A DNA stretch of 64,000 nucleotides from Acidobacteriota bacterium (GTDB taxonomy: Bacteria; Acidobacteriota; Terriglobia; Terriglobales; Acidobacteriaceae), in contig JAFDVW010000003.1 of NCBI GenBank assembly GCA_018268755.1, forward strand, positions 339,278 to 403,277, written 5' to 3'. Below the pieces are notes generated by a model. It was not told the DNA's origin and ran no database searches. It was given only the letters and a program-made list of their open reading frames with translations. Positions 17,623 to 27,322 of the stretch are shown piece by piece. The position numbers were made by a program, and so were the translations under genes. The first letter of the stretch is position 1; the number at the start of each line of letters is the position of its first letter.

Positions 17623-19074
17623 TCAAGATAGGTGCAGTTGCGATCTAGGAGTGGCGAGAGAGTCGCTGTGCGGTATGCGAGCATGTGAAGCGAATAGATG
17701 GACCGCGCCCATTACAGCCAGGTTCCAGTACATTTCGAAGAGGGTCAGATAGTTTGCATAGAACGAAAGCCCAATGGCGAAACTCAATTGGGAATAGAGG
17801 AGAATTCGCCAGAAGGTGGGTTGTTGCCGGAGTGAAAGATAGGTGCGTGTCGCCAACCAGCCAAATACAAGCGAGAACGCGAAGACGCCGGGAATTCCGA
17901 AATCGGCATACGGTACGCCCATGTAAGTAGTGGTCACGGACGCTATCGGCGACCAATCGGTGGACCTCTCCCATAGCAGATCGTCCAGCCGGCCGCGGAA
18001 TCCCTGCCCCTGTCTTTGCGTCCAAAACACTCTTATCGGATAAGCCGTATACCAACCTTGCTGATAAGGGATCTCATTGGGGATAAGAAAGGTCAAATGG
18101 TCCAACGTCTGCGTGGTCAAGTTGAAATACAGATAGTCGGGAGCAAATGCCCGCCATCTTTCGGGAAAATCAATCTTATCGAGCACTCGTACAAAGACCG
18201 GGTTTTCGTGGAAGCGCTTTACGTCAATAGCCAGTTTGGCAACGGGGTAAGCCACAACCAGGACCAAGAACAATCCCTTGGGGTTTAATCGCCGGCGGCC
18301 ATATTGCCAAAAAACGACGACAGTCCAGATGCCCACAAATAGAAAAAACCGCATGGTCAATAAAGTAATGGCGATGACAGCTGCAATCACCAACCCGGCA
18401 AAGAGTGTCCGATACTTTCCCAGGTGAGCGAACCCGATGTAGCCCAGTTGGAAAATAATGTAAAAACTGACAATAAACCGGCTGAGAACGCTGTTCACGC
18501 CAAATTCAAAGCGGGCACTTTCGGGATCGTCCGATAGAAGGGGAACCGTGCCCGCGACATGATACGCATAAAGGAATGCGGCCAGTGAGACGAGACATAG
18601 AGCCCATGCCCCCAGGAGAGCGCGCTTGGCGCTCCACTCAATTTTCCAATGGGAGGGAATACGCCCCAGTGAGATCCAAGGCCGGGCGCCAGGTTTTTGA
18701 CCTGCACCCCAGCACCCAAGGCGGAAAGCAATGAGCCCGGCGCTCACCGTGACCCAAAATCGCAAAGTAAACGAAGAGTCGATTGCGGTCAGGTGCAACG
18801 ATCCCAGGCCTAACAATCCAAACCATACCGTATAAAACAGCCGCTGCGGCGCGAACATGTCCCACTCGCTTTGCCAGCATCCAGAAAAGAGTACGGCTGC
18901 GGCAATTGCGAAAAGGGTAAAGGGCAGAAAGTTCCCAAGGGATGAAAACACATGGGTCTCCCAGTGCAGGTTCTGCCACTCGACGAGGACCACAAATCCA
19001 GTGACCAACAGCACCAGTGTCGTGACTGCGCTGAATCGAAAATATCGCAGAAGCGGCGCGGAGCGGTCAGGCAT
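17623..19074 (-). CDS. O-antigen/repeat-unit polymerase (Wzy-like)
   Basis: A polytopic membrane protein of 483 residues with about 12 hydrophobic segments and a large periplasmic-type loop around residues 300-390 (VLDKIDFPERWRAFAPDYLY and onward), the layout of Wzy polymerases, which join flipped repeat units in the periplasm. The sequence is not strongly diagnostic on its own; the assignment rests on topology and on its place between Wzz and Wzx. Local GC is visibly lower than in the neighbouring biosynthesis genes, as is common for wzy genes and for horizontally exchanged polysaccharide genes. Confidence 0.8.
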   Translation of the reverse strand: MPDRSAPLLRYFRFSAVTTLVLLVTGFVVLVEWQNLHWETHVFSSLGNFLPFTLFAIAAAVLFSGCWQSEWDMFAPQRLFYTVWFGLLGLGSLHLTAIDSSFTLRFWVTVSAGLIAFRLGCWGAGQKPGARPWISLGRIPSHWKIEWSAKRALLGAWALCLVSLAAFLYAYHVAGTVPLLSDDPESARFEFGVNSVLSRFIVSFYIIFQLGYIGFAHLGKYRTLFAGLVIAAVIAITLLTMRFFLFVGIWTVVVFWQYGRRRLNPKGLFLVLVVAYPVAKLAIDVKRFHENPVFVRVLDKIDFPERWRAFAPDYLYFNLTTQTLDHLTFLIPNEIPYQQGWYTAYPIRVFWTQRQGQGFRGRLDDLLWERSTDWSPIASVTTTYMGVPYADFGIPGVFAFSLVFGWLATRTYLSLRQQPTFWRILLYSQLSFAIGLSFYANYLTLFEMYWNLAVMGAVHLFASHARIPHSDSLATPRSQLHLS

Positions 19075-19088
19075 GGAAAATCTCGCTT

Positions 19089-20468
19089 CTATACTTCTCC
19101 CAGATCGCGGGGGTTCTCAATCCCAGGGTTCGTTAGACCGTTCTCATTGCCAACTGGCGCTATTCGTTGCCGGCGCCGCGGCAGGCGTGCTGCCAGCGTG
19201 GAGAGCACTTCCTGGGCAAACACTTTGCGGGGATCGCTCGCGTCGGCCTCCCGCCACATCTGTAATCCGAAAATCCAGGTGGCGGCCCCGGCCAAGGCCA
19301 GCAGCGTGCCCAGCAGCATGAGAAAGATGCGGGGCGGGAAGGAGCGCTTCTCCGGCACGTCGGGATCATCCAGCACTTTGACCGTGGGAATTTCCTTGGC
19401 TTCCTGCACCTTGGCCATCTCATACTGCTTGGTGAGGATTTCCAGCACCGCTTCCTGGATTTTGGTGCGGCGGAAGAGATCGGCGTAGGTCACGCCCAGC
19501 AGCGGCAGTTTGCGCAGGGAAGGATACAGTTCGCTGCTGGAGGTGCTGGCCAGCTCCTCCGGGGTCTGCCCCTTACCCCCCAGCTTTTCCAGCTGATGCT
19601 GCAACTCCCCGACTCGCGCCCGCAGCGCCCGCACCCGCACGTTGTTGTCGGTATAGATCTGCTTCAGCCCCTCGTACTCTGACTGGGCCGCAATCAATTG
19701 CCCCTGCAGGGTCGCGGCCGCCTCCACCATGGCCTTGCCTTGTTCCTTCACATCAATCGCCGCATTCTGGCTGGCGAACTGGCTGAACTCTTTTTCCGCG
19801 CTCTCCAGGTCGGTATTGACCGTGCGCAGCCGTTCTTCCAGGAACATGCGCTCGCGCCGCGCCGAAGATGTGCTCAGCTCCGCCACCAGGCGGTTCAGTT
19901 CATCGACATAGGCCTGCGCCATGGCCGCCGCCCGTTGCGGGCGGTGGTCGCTGACCCTGATGGTGATGATCTGGCTCTTGCGATCGACCGAGATGCTGGT
20001 GTGTTCGCTCAGATCGCGGCGCGCATCTTCCATACGCCGGTCCCAGTAGACTTTTTTCAGATCAAACTGTTCGATCAGTTTGTCCTGCACGGTGCGGCTG
20101 CCCAGGATCCCCACAAATACATCGCTGGTGCTTTTCAGCCCAAGCAGGTCGCCTGCCATCGCGCCCAGGCCCCCGCTCGCATTCGACATGGCGGCGGCCG
20201 CCATGGCCAGGCCGGAACTTGACTGATTGTCCGGCGGCATCAGCCGGACGGTGGATTCGTAGCGCGCGGGAATCACAAACGCGATCACCGTGCTGGCCAG
20301 CAGGGCATAGAGCGCGACCCGGCCCAACCATCTCCGCCGCTCCCACAGCAGGCGCACCCAGGCCAACACATCGCGCTGCGCCGTCCTGGGCGCGGGCAAA
20401 ACCTCCGCATCCTCTGCCGGCCGCTCTTCGAGCGGGGGACGCAGGCGGGAGTCAAATGAAAGGCTCAC
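19089..20468 (-). CDS. Polysaccharide co-polymerase / chain-length determinant (Wzz, GNVR type)
   Basis: The 459-residue protein has one membrane segment near the N-terminus (VALYALLASTVIAFVIPARY), a long periplasmic part with extended coiled coil (about residues 185-310), and a second membrane segment near residue 395 (IFLMLLGTLLALAGAATWIF), the classic Wzz layout. It ends shortly after, so there is no fused tyrosine kinase. Wzz proteins control polymer length together with Wzy. GTG start about 5 bases after GGAGGAGG, a strong ribosome site. Confidence 0.88.
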   Translation of the reverse strand: MSLSFDSRLRPPLEERPAEDAEVLPAPRTAQRDVLAWVRLLWERRRWLGRVALYALLASTVIAFVIPARYESTVRLMPPDNQSSSGLAMAAAAMSNASGGLGAMAGDLLGLKSTSDVFVGILGSRTVQDKLIEQFDLKKVYWDRRMEDARRDLSEHTSISVDRKSQIITIRVSDHRPQRAAAMAQAYVDELNRLVAELSTSSARRERMFLEERLRTVNTDLESAEKEFSQFASQNAAIDVKEQGKAMVEAAATLQGQLIAAQSEYEGLKQIYTDNNVRVRALRARVGELQHQLEKLGGKGQTPEELASTSSSELYPSLRKLPLLGVTYADLFRRTKIQEAVLEILTKQYEMAKVQEAKEIPTVKVLDDPDVPEKRSFPPRIFLMLLGTLLALAGAATWIFGLQMWREADASDPRKVFAQEVLSTLAARLPRRRQRIAPVGNENGLTNPGIENPRDLGEV

Positions 20469-20505
20469 GCGCCTCCTCCTACCATCGAATTTCTGCGGGC
20501 GGGCT

Positions 20506-22986
20506 TCAATGGCTTTTCTCTCCCGGATAAAAGGTGAACTGCACGGAAGTAGTCAGGTTGCTTTGTCCAGAAGGCGCGAGGAGCGGAAACTTCCACTGCT
20601 CGTACTGCACCAGCCCGGAGACGGCGAAGTTGCGGTTCAGCAAGAATTCGCCGCGCACGCCGAAGTCATTCAGCCGCCCGCCTTGCAGAAAGACTTTGTC
20701 CACTTCCTGATGGCGGTATTCGAGCTGCACGAAGTTGCGGGCCGAAAAACGATAGGTGGCCCAGGCTTGTCCGCCGCGCCCCTGCCGCCCTACCCAGCTG
20801 GCCAGCAGGTTGCCGTTGTTGGTGTAGCCTGAGCGATAGTGATTGTTGGCATAGGTGTAGCCGGGAATTTCGCGGTCGCCGGGCACATCGGTGTATACCC
20901 CCTCCATGCGCAGCTCCAGCTTGGGAAGGTGCGGCACCTTGGAGAAGTACAGGCCCAGGCGCAGGGCGGGGCGAGTCGAGCCCAGCGGTGAAATCTCGTC
21001 TTCCACCAGCGAATCGGCGTAGACGGTCAGGAAGTCACGCAGCCGCGGCACCCGATAACTGAATTCGAAGGTAGAGCGGTGGTCGGCGACATCGCCCGCC
21101 GATCCCGGCACGCCGTTGCCATAGAGGCTGCGCAAAAAATTGTGCCAGGTCACGGCGAATCCTGGCCCGCCGAAAATCGCCGTGATGCCCATGCCGAACT
21201 CGAGGTTTGGAGTCGGCTTGAAGCTGATTTTCTCCCCGTGCAGGAAGGGCTGGTTGGGAATGTCGGGCCCGAACTGCACGCCGTGGGCATCCACCCATTG
21301 CGTCCCCGAAAGCCGCCCCAGCATGAATTCTGTGCGCATCGGCCCTAGAATGCGGGAGAGGCCGGGGATATACACCGGAGTGGTTTGGTCCACGCGAAAT
21401 AGCGCCATGGGCTCGGCGTTGTTGCTGAACAGGAAGGGCCCACCTTCACCGGGTCCCAGCCACAGGCTCTGCTGCCCGAAGGAAAACTGCAGCCCATGAA
21501 AGGCCCAGGCCACCGAGCCGTTCAGCAGGCGGAAGCGATCGAGTCCGCCGCGCCCATGGCTCAGCAGGCCGGTGCCATCTTGAGCGGCAATGGCCTCTTC
21601 CACACTGGGCGCATACGCCGGCAAAGCGGGCGAGTGTTGATACTCCCCTTGAAAATCCAGGGAGAAGGGGCCGGAGACGGCATGGGCCGTCATGCCCGCA
21701 ACGCTGTTCCAGCCCGCGGCGTAAGGCCGGCCGTAGTCATCGATCAGGGTCTGCGCAAAGTGATAGCCGTCGCTCAGCGGCGTGCCGGAAATGTTCGTTA
21801 CCCGCGTATAGACGGAATCGACGGTCACCCCAACATTGCTCGCGCCATTCAACCGCGCTGTCTCCGCGGCGAACTCTTCGGCCAGTGCCTTGTACATGGG
21901 GTAGGCTTCGCCACCGTCGTCTGCCAGGGGCAGGCGCTCTGCCGCTTCTTCCAGCATGCGGGCGCACTGCAGGCGGGTCCACGGACGCAGTCCCACATAC
22001 GCCGTCTGGACGTAGCCCAGAGCGATCAGCCGCTCCATCAGCGGATACACCCAGCTGTCTGGCAGCACATACGGAGAGGCCATATTGTCCGGCCGAGGCC
22101 GCGAGCTCTCGCGTTGCATCTCTTCCATGCCCCACCCCGTGCCGCCTACGCCGGGATCATGATGGGCCCGATAGACCTGGCGCCCCAGATACCAGCCCAG
22201 CGCGCTGCCGATCAGGACATCCGAAGGGAAGTGCTCCTTCCCGGTCACCCGCGTGACCGTAACGGCCGAGGCCAGGCCATAAGACACGAATTTCGTCAGC
22301 GGCCCGGGATACTCATGCGCCACAACGCTGGCCACGGACCACGCCACAGCCGCGTGCTCGGAGGGAAAGGAACTGCCGCCCTGGAAAAAAGTCCCGTTCC
22401 CATCTCCCCGATTGGGGCGCGGCCGCTGGGTGACCGCTTTCAGCAGAAATGTTGCGGCAGTGCTGTTGATGGCCGCCTCGCCGCTCAACAGGCCGGTCTC
22501 CCGCAGATGCTCGTTGTGGGTCAGATGGCCCCAAAGGAATGCGCCGCCGGCCGCGCCCAGCAGCGAATACGCCGCATAGTTGGAAAACTGCTGGCTGCGA
22601 TGAATGGAACCCGGCGAATCCGGCGCCTGGCGGCTCATCCAGCCATCACTGGCCACCAGCACGCCGGTCAGCGCGGCCAGCGGAAACAGGGGCGGGGCTT
22701 TCCGGCGATCGAGCCGCGCCACGCCAAACCAGAACTGCTTCTGATCTCCGGCCAGATGTTTGAAGAGGGGTATGCCCAGGGAGTTCTTTGGATCGGCCCC
22801 GAAGGGCAGCTGGCCGGGTGTTTCCACGGAGGAAACGACGGGTTCTTCCGTCGAGGCGGAAATCGCCGTGCCCTCCATTTCGGATTTTTCCTCCATAGCG
22901 TTCATATGCGCGACCTGGGAGTGGGCGGCCAGCCCTTGCAGGCTGAGGCAGAAAATCAAGCCGGCACAGAAGTAGAAACGTGGCAT
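20506..22986 (-). CDS. PAP2 phosphatase fused to Wzi-type capsule-assembly outer-membrane protein
   Basis: The 826-residue product begins with a signal peptide (FCAGLIFCLSLQGLAAHS). Residues about 100-275 form a PAP2 acid phosphatase with all three motifs: K183AVTQRPRP, PSEH (208-211) and RVTGKEHFPSD (246-256). From about residue 320 to the end is a beta-rich domain resembling Wzi, the outer-membrane barrel that anchors capsule, with a predicted final strand ending YPGEKSH. PAP2 enzymes recycle undecaprenyl pyrophosphate, the carrier released when Wzy polymerises, so the fusion joins carrier recycling to surface attachment in one protein. It starts 11 bases after the SLBB gene. The barrel identity is less certain than the phosphatase. 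Confidence 0.85.
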   Translation of the reverse strand: MPRFYFCAGLIFCLSLQGLAAHSQVAHMNAMEEKSEMEGTAISASTEEPVVSSVETPGQLPFGADPKNSLGIPLFKHLAGDQKQFWFGVARLDRRKAPPLFPLAALTGVLVASDGWMSRQAPDSPGSIHRSQQFSNYAAYSLLGAAGGAFLWGHLTHNEHLRETGLLSGEAAINSTAATFLLKAVTQRPRPNRGDGNGTFFQGGSSFPSEHAAVAWSVASVVAHEYPGPLTKFVSYGLASAVTVTRVTGKEHFPSDVLIGSALGWYLGRQVYRAHHDPGVGGTGWGMEEMQRESSRPRPDNMASPYVLPDSWVYPLMERLIALGYVQTAYVGLRPWTRLQCARMLEEAAERLPLADDGGEAYPMYKALAEEFAAETARLNGASNVGVTVDSVYTRVTNISGTPLSDGYHFAQTLIDDYGRPYAAGWNSVAGMTAHAVSGPFSLDFQGEYQHSPALPAYAPSVEEAIAAQDGTGLLSHGRGGLDRFRLLNGSVAWAFHGLQFSFGQQSLWLGPGEGGPFLFSNNAEPMALFRVDQTTPVYIPGLSRILGPMRTEFMLGRLSGTQWVDAHGVQFGPDIPNQPFLHGEKISFKPTPNLEFGMGITAIFGGPGFAVTWHNFLRSLYGNGVPGSAGDVADHRSTFEFSYRVPRLRDFLTVYADSLVEDEISPLGSTRPALRLGLYFSKVPHLPKLELRMEGVYTDVPGDREIPGYTYANNHYRSGYTNNGNLLASWVGRQGRGGQAWATYRFSARNFVQLEYRHQEVDKVFLQGGRLNDFGVRGEFLLNRNFAVSGLVQYEQWKFPLLAPSGQSNLTTSVQFTFYPGEKSH

Positions 22987-22997
22987 GCAGGGCCCGC

Positions 22998-25900
22998 TCA
23001 GAAGCCGCGCGCCACCTGAATGGCGATGCCGACTGCCGAGACCAGTTGCGAAGTCTGCAATACGCTCTTCCAGCGGGAATTGGCGTTGAATGCCTTCTCC
23101 GGCACCACCAGCACGTCCCCGGGGCGGACTTCGGCGTCGAGGGCCCCACCGTTCCACAAGCCTCCCTTACCGCCCACCACCGAGCCATCGGCGCGGATCA
23201 GAAAGATCCCGGACTTGTCGGCCAGAGTGTTGGCTCCGCCTGCCTGCCGCAGATACCAGCCGGCATTCTTCCCCGAGCGATAGGCGACCGCCGTCGGGTT
23301 GTAGACCGCGCCGCTCACCATGGCGAAGTTCGGGGTCTTGGGAATGGTCAGAATATCTCCAGCTCTTAGTTCAAGATCAGAGGAAGTATTCGTCCAATTC
23401 TTTAAATCTTTGGAGATGTGAATGACCAGACGTCCGGAGGGCGGTGTGCTCTGCAGTTGGTCGATGGTCGCCTGCCATTGCAGGATCGCAGCCTGCTTGG
23501 TCAGCTTCTGATCGTTGTCGTTTTCTGGGGCCTGGCGCAGGCTGTTGCCTTCGGCCTGCACTCGCCGCAGGAGGTCGGCGCGGTCCTTTTCCTGGATCTC
23601 GCGGATTTGCACCCGCTCGAGAATCGCCCCATAGGGATAAGCATCCGAGCGCAGCCCTCCGGCGCGCGCCAGCAGCGAACTCATGCGCTCGCCCTCGCGC
23701 AGGCCGTAGGTCCCGGGATGCACGACTTCACCCTTGAGCGTGATGGCCGCGCCCCGATCGCTCCAGCCCGGCACCTGGCGGATGGCCAGGACATCCCCGT
23801 CATGCAGCGCCACGTCTGCGTCCGCCAGGCCCGCCATGGCCTCGGCAAGGGGCACGTTGCGATGTTCCCCGATGCGGTTCTGCTCATCGTGCTCGGTATA
23901 CGTGGTCAGGTCTGCCACGGCGGTGTCGGCCCCGCGTTTGAAACCACCCGCCATGCGGACAAGGTCGCTCGCGGTCATGCCTTCGCCCAGCGGATAGCGC
24001 CCCGGATTCAGCACCTGCCCCTGCACCTGCACGGTGGGTGGATCGGTCTTCGAGGAGTTGCGCTGGATGAGCACGCGGTCCTTGGGCTGCAGCAGCAGAT
24101 TGTCGGCGGTGTCTCCTGCCAGGGCCTTGCCCAGATTGACGCTGAGCACCTTCAATTTGCCATCCTGCATGCGGCGGAAGATCTGGGCGTCGCCGGTCTG
24201 CGCATCCGGGGTCAGCCCACCTGCCAGATACACCACATCCCGCAGATGGGTCACGCCGTTGGTGATGTGGTCGCCCGGATCGCGCACTTCGCCGCTCACC
24301 GTAATCAACGGAGCGTCCTCAAAATCGTAACGCCCATAAATGCGCACCGTATCGAAGGGCTTTAATACCAGGTCCGCATTCTTGCCCGACAGCGCATCGC
24401 CCAGATTGAAGGCCAGCACTTGGGGCGTGAAGTCCGGCGGCTGCAGGCGAATGATTTCGGCGTGGCGCTGCGAGGGTTCCGGCAACAGATCGCTATAGGC
24501 GTGGACCAGGTCGGTGACCTTCATGCCATCGCGGTAGGGATACTTGCCGGGATGGAAGACGTGGCCGTCGAGATACACCGTCTGGTCGGCATAGGGAAGG
24601 ATGGGCGAGATGCGGATGCGGTCGCCGTCCTGCACCTGGAATTCCTCGAGCGCCTGGTTGACTGCCTGCGCATCGTTGCTTTCCGGAATGTCCAGCCGCA
24701 GCATGGTGCGTTTTTCATGCGCCACGGTGCGTTCCACGTCCACGTGGCGCAGTGTGCCGGTGGGCAGCACGCCGCCCGAAAGCTCCAGCGCGTCCGCCAG
24801 ACTCTTCTCCCGGCCTAGTTCATAAATTGCCGGCCGCCGCACCATGCCTTCGACGGTGACTTCCGGGCCCAGGGGCGGGACCAGAATGGTGTCGCCCGAT
24901 TGCAGACGTGCCATGTCGCTGTGCACGCCGCGCAGCAGCAAGTCGTAGGCGTCGATTTCCTCGACCAGCTGATTGCCGCGATAGTGGCGCAGATGGCGCA
25001 GCGAACCCCGCGAGGTGGGTCCGCCGGCGGCGTAGATGGCGTTCAGTGGCGTCGAAAGGGAACTGATGTCATAAGCTCCGGGACTGGCCACATCGCCCAC
25101 CACATAGATACGCACGGAACGGATGCGTCCCAGCGAGACATCGGCCGCTACATCGCGGAACTGGGTACGCAACACCGACTGCACCATGCGCTGCACATCG
25201 CCCAGGGTGCGCCCCGCGACCAGCACGGTGCCGACTTCGGGCAGCGCCACCTGTCCCTGCCGGTCGACCACGCGCTGCAGACGCTGCGAAACGCCTCCCC
25301 ACAAATCAATGCTCAAGCCATCGCCCGGGCCCAGGACGTAGTCGGGGCCGGCGGGCAAATCCATGGGCAAACTGTCGAGATTGCCCGTTCCATTGCGAAA
25401 GATGGCGACCCCGAAGCGCTCGAGCTCCGCCGGACGGCGCGAGACCTGGGCATACAGATCGTAGAGGGAAGGAACATCGGCGTAGGGATTGGGGCGGCGG
25501 CGAATCAGCGGGCGGTCCTGATTGAGTTCCGTGGGCCGCCTCCAGGGGCCCTGCAGGCTGGCCTGCAGGTTGTTGCCTGGTGCCGCGGGCTGCGAATACT
25601 CGGTGCGGCGCTCGTTGGGCATGCTGAACGTTTGACCAGGAAAGGCTGGCAAGGCGGAGGAAGAGGGCGGCAGCGCCGCCCCCGCATCGTTATCGAATCC
25701 CATCCCCGTGCTGGCGCTCAGGTTGCCGGGGTTGAATCCGGACGAAGGGTCGGGGCTATTTGTCCCGCGCCCGGCGTTCGCAGGCATCGATGGGCCGGGG
25801 TAGGGCGCGTTCACGCTCAACAAAGAGGAAAGCTGGTCTGGAGTCACGCGCGGCAGGCTGGCCGAGCCAAACCCGTCATAGCCGTCATCCTGATCTCGAT

Positions 25901-26561
25901 ACGGATCGCGCTGCTGCAGGCCGACGCGCTGCACCTGCCGGTTGGGATTTCGGGGCAGGGATTCCTCCGGTTGCGGCGCGGGAAGAAGCGGGGGCAAAGC
26001 CTGCGGTTGCGGCGTATAAGAAGGCAAAGGGTAGCCGGAGCGGTTCTGCCAATACAGCTCCTCCTGGCTGGTGGGACGCAGGTTCTGATTGGTGGCATCC
26101 GGCTTTACGGGAGTATTTGCGGTCTGCCCGGCCGGCCATAATCCGCGTTGCGCCGCCAGCGCTTCCTGCTGGTGCAGTTCTTCGCGGGTGGGCTTGGGAC
26201 GCACATAATAGCGGTCTTCAATCTCCTGCGTGGCCAGCACCCGGATATTCCCGTCCTCCCGCAACAGGCGGAACAGCGCGTCGTCCGTGAGGTCCTGCGC
26301 TTCGAGGATCCGCCCCTGTTCGAAGGCCTTGCGCACCAGCATCTTTTTCACTTGCAGCAACAGACCGGGCTCATCGCGCAGCAGCTCGATGATTTTCTCC
26401 GCCGAAAGGGAAACCAGGCGGTCGGCTTCCTGTTCGGCGCGCGAGAGCTGTGGTTCTTGCGTATCTCGATCACGCAAGGATTGCTGCGCCCAACTAGCCG
26501 GGAGCAACGCGGCCATCAGAGCAATAGAGAGATAAGAGCGGTGAAAGAAGATGTTCCGCAT
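22998..26561 (-). CDS. Polysaccharide export protein with multiple SLBB repeats (Wza-like)
   Basis: A 1187-residue secreted protein. Signal peptide SYLSIALMAALLPASWAQQ; residues about 40-140 helical; about 150-390 a low-complexity Pro/Gln/Asn-rich linker; about 398-480 the polysaccharide export domain (YVLGPGDGLSIDLWGG, then RVVDRQGQVALPEVGTV); after it a string of about six SLBB beta-grasp repeats, each with a V-x-G-x-V-x-x-P-G-x-Y pattern (for example VQVQGQVLNPGRYPLGEG). Wza-type proteins form the outer-membrane polymer channel. At three times the length of Wza this belongs to the large SLBB class known from Acidobacteria. Start set at the Met opening the signal peptide. Confidence 0.92.
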   Translation of the reverse strand: MRNIFFHRSYLSIALMAALLPASWAQQSLRDRDTQEPQLSRAEQEADRLVSLSAEKIIELLRDEPGLLLQVKKMLVRKAFEQGRILEAQDLTDDALFRLLREDGNIRVLATQEIEDRYYVRPKPTREELHQQEALAAQRGLWPAGQTANTPVKPDATNQNLRPTSQEELYWQNRSGYPLPSYTPQPQALPPLLPAPQPEESLPRNPNRQVQRVGLQQRDPYRDQDDGYDGFGSASLPRVTPDQLSSLLSVNAPYPGPSMPANAGRGTNSPDPSSGFNPGNLSASTGMGFDNDAGAALPPSSSALPAFPGQTFSMPNERRTEYSQPAAPGNNLQASLQGPWRRPTELNQDRPLIRRRPNPYADVPSLYDLYAQVSRRPAELERFGVAIFRNGTGNLDSLPMDLPAGPDYVLGPGDGLSIDLWGGVSQRLQRVVDRQGQVALPEVGTVLVAGRTLGDVQRMVQSVLRTQFRDVAADVSLGRIRSVRIYVVGDVASPGAYDISSLSTPLNAIYAAGGPTSRGSLRHLRHYRGNQLVEEIDAYDLLLRGVHSDMARLQSGDTILVPPLGPEVTVEGMVRRPAIYELGREKSLADALELSGGVLPTGTLRHVDVERTVAHEKRTMLRLDIPESNDAQAVNQALEEFQVQDGDRIRISPILPYADQTVYLDGHVFHPGKYPYRDGMKVTDLVHAYSDLLPEPSQRHAEIIRLQPPDFTPQVLAFNLGDALSGKNADLVLKPFDTVRIYGRYDFEDAPLITVSGEVRDPGDHITNGVTHLRDVVYLAGGLTPDAQTGDAQIFRRMQDGKLKVLSVNLGKALAGDTADNLLLQPKDRVLIQRNSSKTDPPTVQVQGQVLNPGRYPLGEGMTASDLVRMAGGFKRGADTAVADLTTYTEHDEQNRIGEHRNVPLAEAMAGLADADVALHDGDVLAIRQVPGWSDRGAAITLKGEVVHPGTYGLREGERMSSLLARAGGLRSDAYPYGAILERVQIREIQEKDRADLLRRVQAEGNSLRQAPENDNDQKLTKQAAILQWQATIDQLQSTPPSGRLVIHISKDLKNWTNTSSDLELRAGDILTIPKTPNFAMVSGAVYNPTAVAYRSGKNAGWYLRQAGGANTLADKSGIFLIRADGSVVGGKGGLWNGGALDAEVRPGDVLVVPEKAFNANSRWKSVLQTSQLVSAVGIAIQVARGF

Positions 26562-26640
26562 ACGACCTCGAACGGACGAAGGTTCGCAGAAGTGCGATTC
26601 GCTGAAGATGTGGGCCATGGATGAGGAGATTGGGGAGCTT

Positions 26641-27237
26641 TCAGTGCGCGGCCTGCACATCGGCGGCATCGACTTCCACCGCCACCGAGCGCATCAGCAC
26701 TTCGAGCGAAATCACGAAGCGCATCTTGTCTTTCTTGCGCAGCAGCACGCCTTCTGTGCCGGCCAGCGGTCCCCGCGCCAGACGCACCTTGCGGCCGGCA
26801 CGCAGGTAAGAATGGGGCTCGGCCAGCACGCCCTGCTCCAACCCGTTGCGCAGTGCTTCAATTTCCTGCTCGGGCAACGGCGCTGGTTTGCCATCGAAGC
26901 TCACCAGCCGCACCACCCCGGGGACCTGCAAGACGCGCAACCGCTCCTCCCAGGGGATGTGCACAAATACGTAGCTGGGAAACAACGCCAGCTCAATCTG
27001 CTTGCGCCGGTCCGCCCAGCGCCGCCAGCTGCGATAGAGCGGCAAAAACGATGCCACCCGCCGTTCCTCGAGCTGCCGCGCCACCGACTTCTCCGACCGC
27101 GAGCAGGTGTATACCGCGTACCACTGTTCCGGGCCCGGGCCCGAATGAGAACCGCGGGCCGGAAAATTTTCCAAAGCGGAACTTGCTGCCAGACTTGCTT
27201 CCATACCCATTTCCTGTGGCTGGTGCAGCTTCGCCAC
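26641..27237 (-). CDS. NusG-like transcription antiterminator (RfaH/UpxY family)
   Basis: The 198-residue protein has an N-terminal NGN domain (EQWYAVYTCSRSEKSVARQL and FPSYVFVHIPWEERL) and a C-terminal KOW domain (AGRKVRLARGPLAGTEGVLL). As the first gene of a 23-kb same-strand polysaccharide operon it fits the specialised NusG paralogues (RfaH, UpxY, LoaP) that bind RNA polymerase and let it read through long operons. No ops-like element was recognised in the 85 bases upstream. The start is GTG; ATG codons 27 and 33 bases downstream are alternatives. The first 35 residues are variable and may be disordered. Confidence 0.88.
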   Translation of the reverse strand: MAKLHQPQEMGMEASLAASSALENFPARGSHSGPGPEQWYAVYTCSRSEKSVARQLEERRVASFLPLYRSWRRWADRRKQIELALFPSYVFVHIPWEERLRVLQVPGVVRLVSFDGKPAPLPEQEIEALRNGLEQGVLAEPHSYLRAGRKVRLARGPLAGTEGVLLRKKDKMRFVISLEVLMRSVAVEVDAADVQAAH

Positions 27238-27322
27238 TTCACTTACATCCCTCGATGCAAGCTTAGGCTTTTGCTCTCAACAGCTTGTGGCCTGGAATCG
27301 CCTACTGCGCGGCGGCGCAGGC

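Noticed and set aside
27238..27322. ops-like element before the NusG paralogue
   Set aside because: No GGCGGTAGCGTG-like sequence on either strand; only a GC hairpin without a T run.
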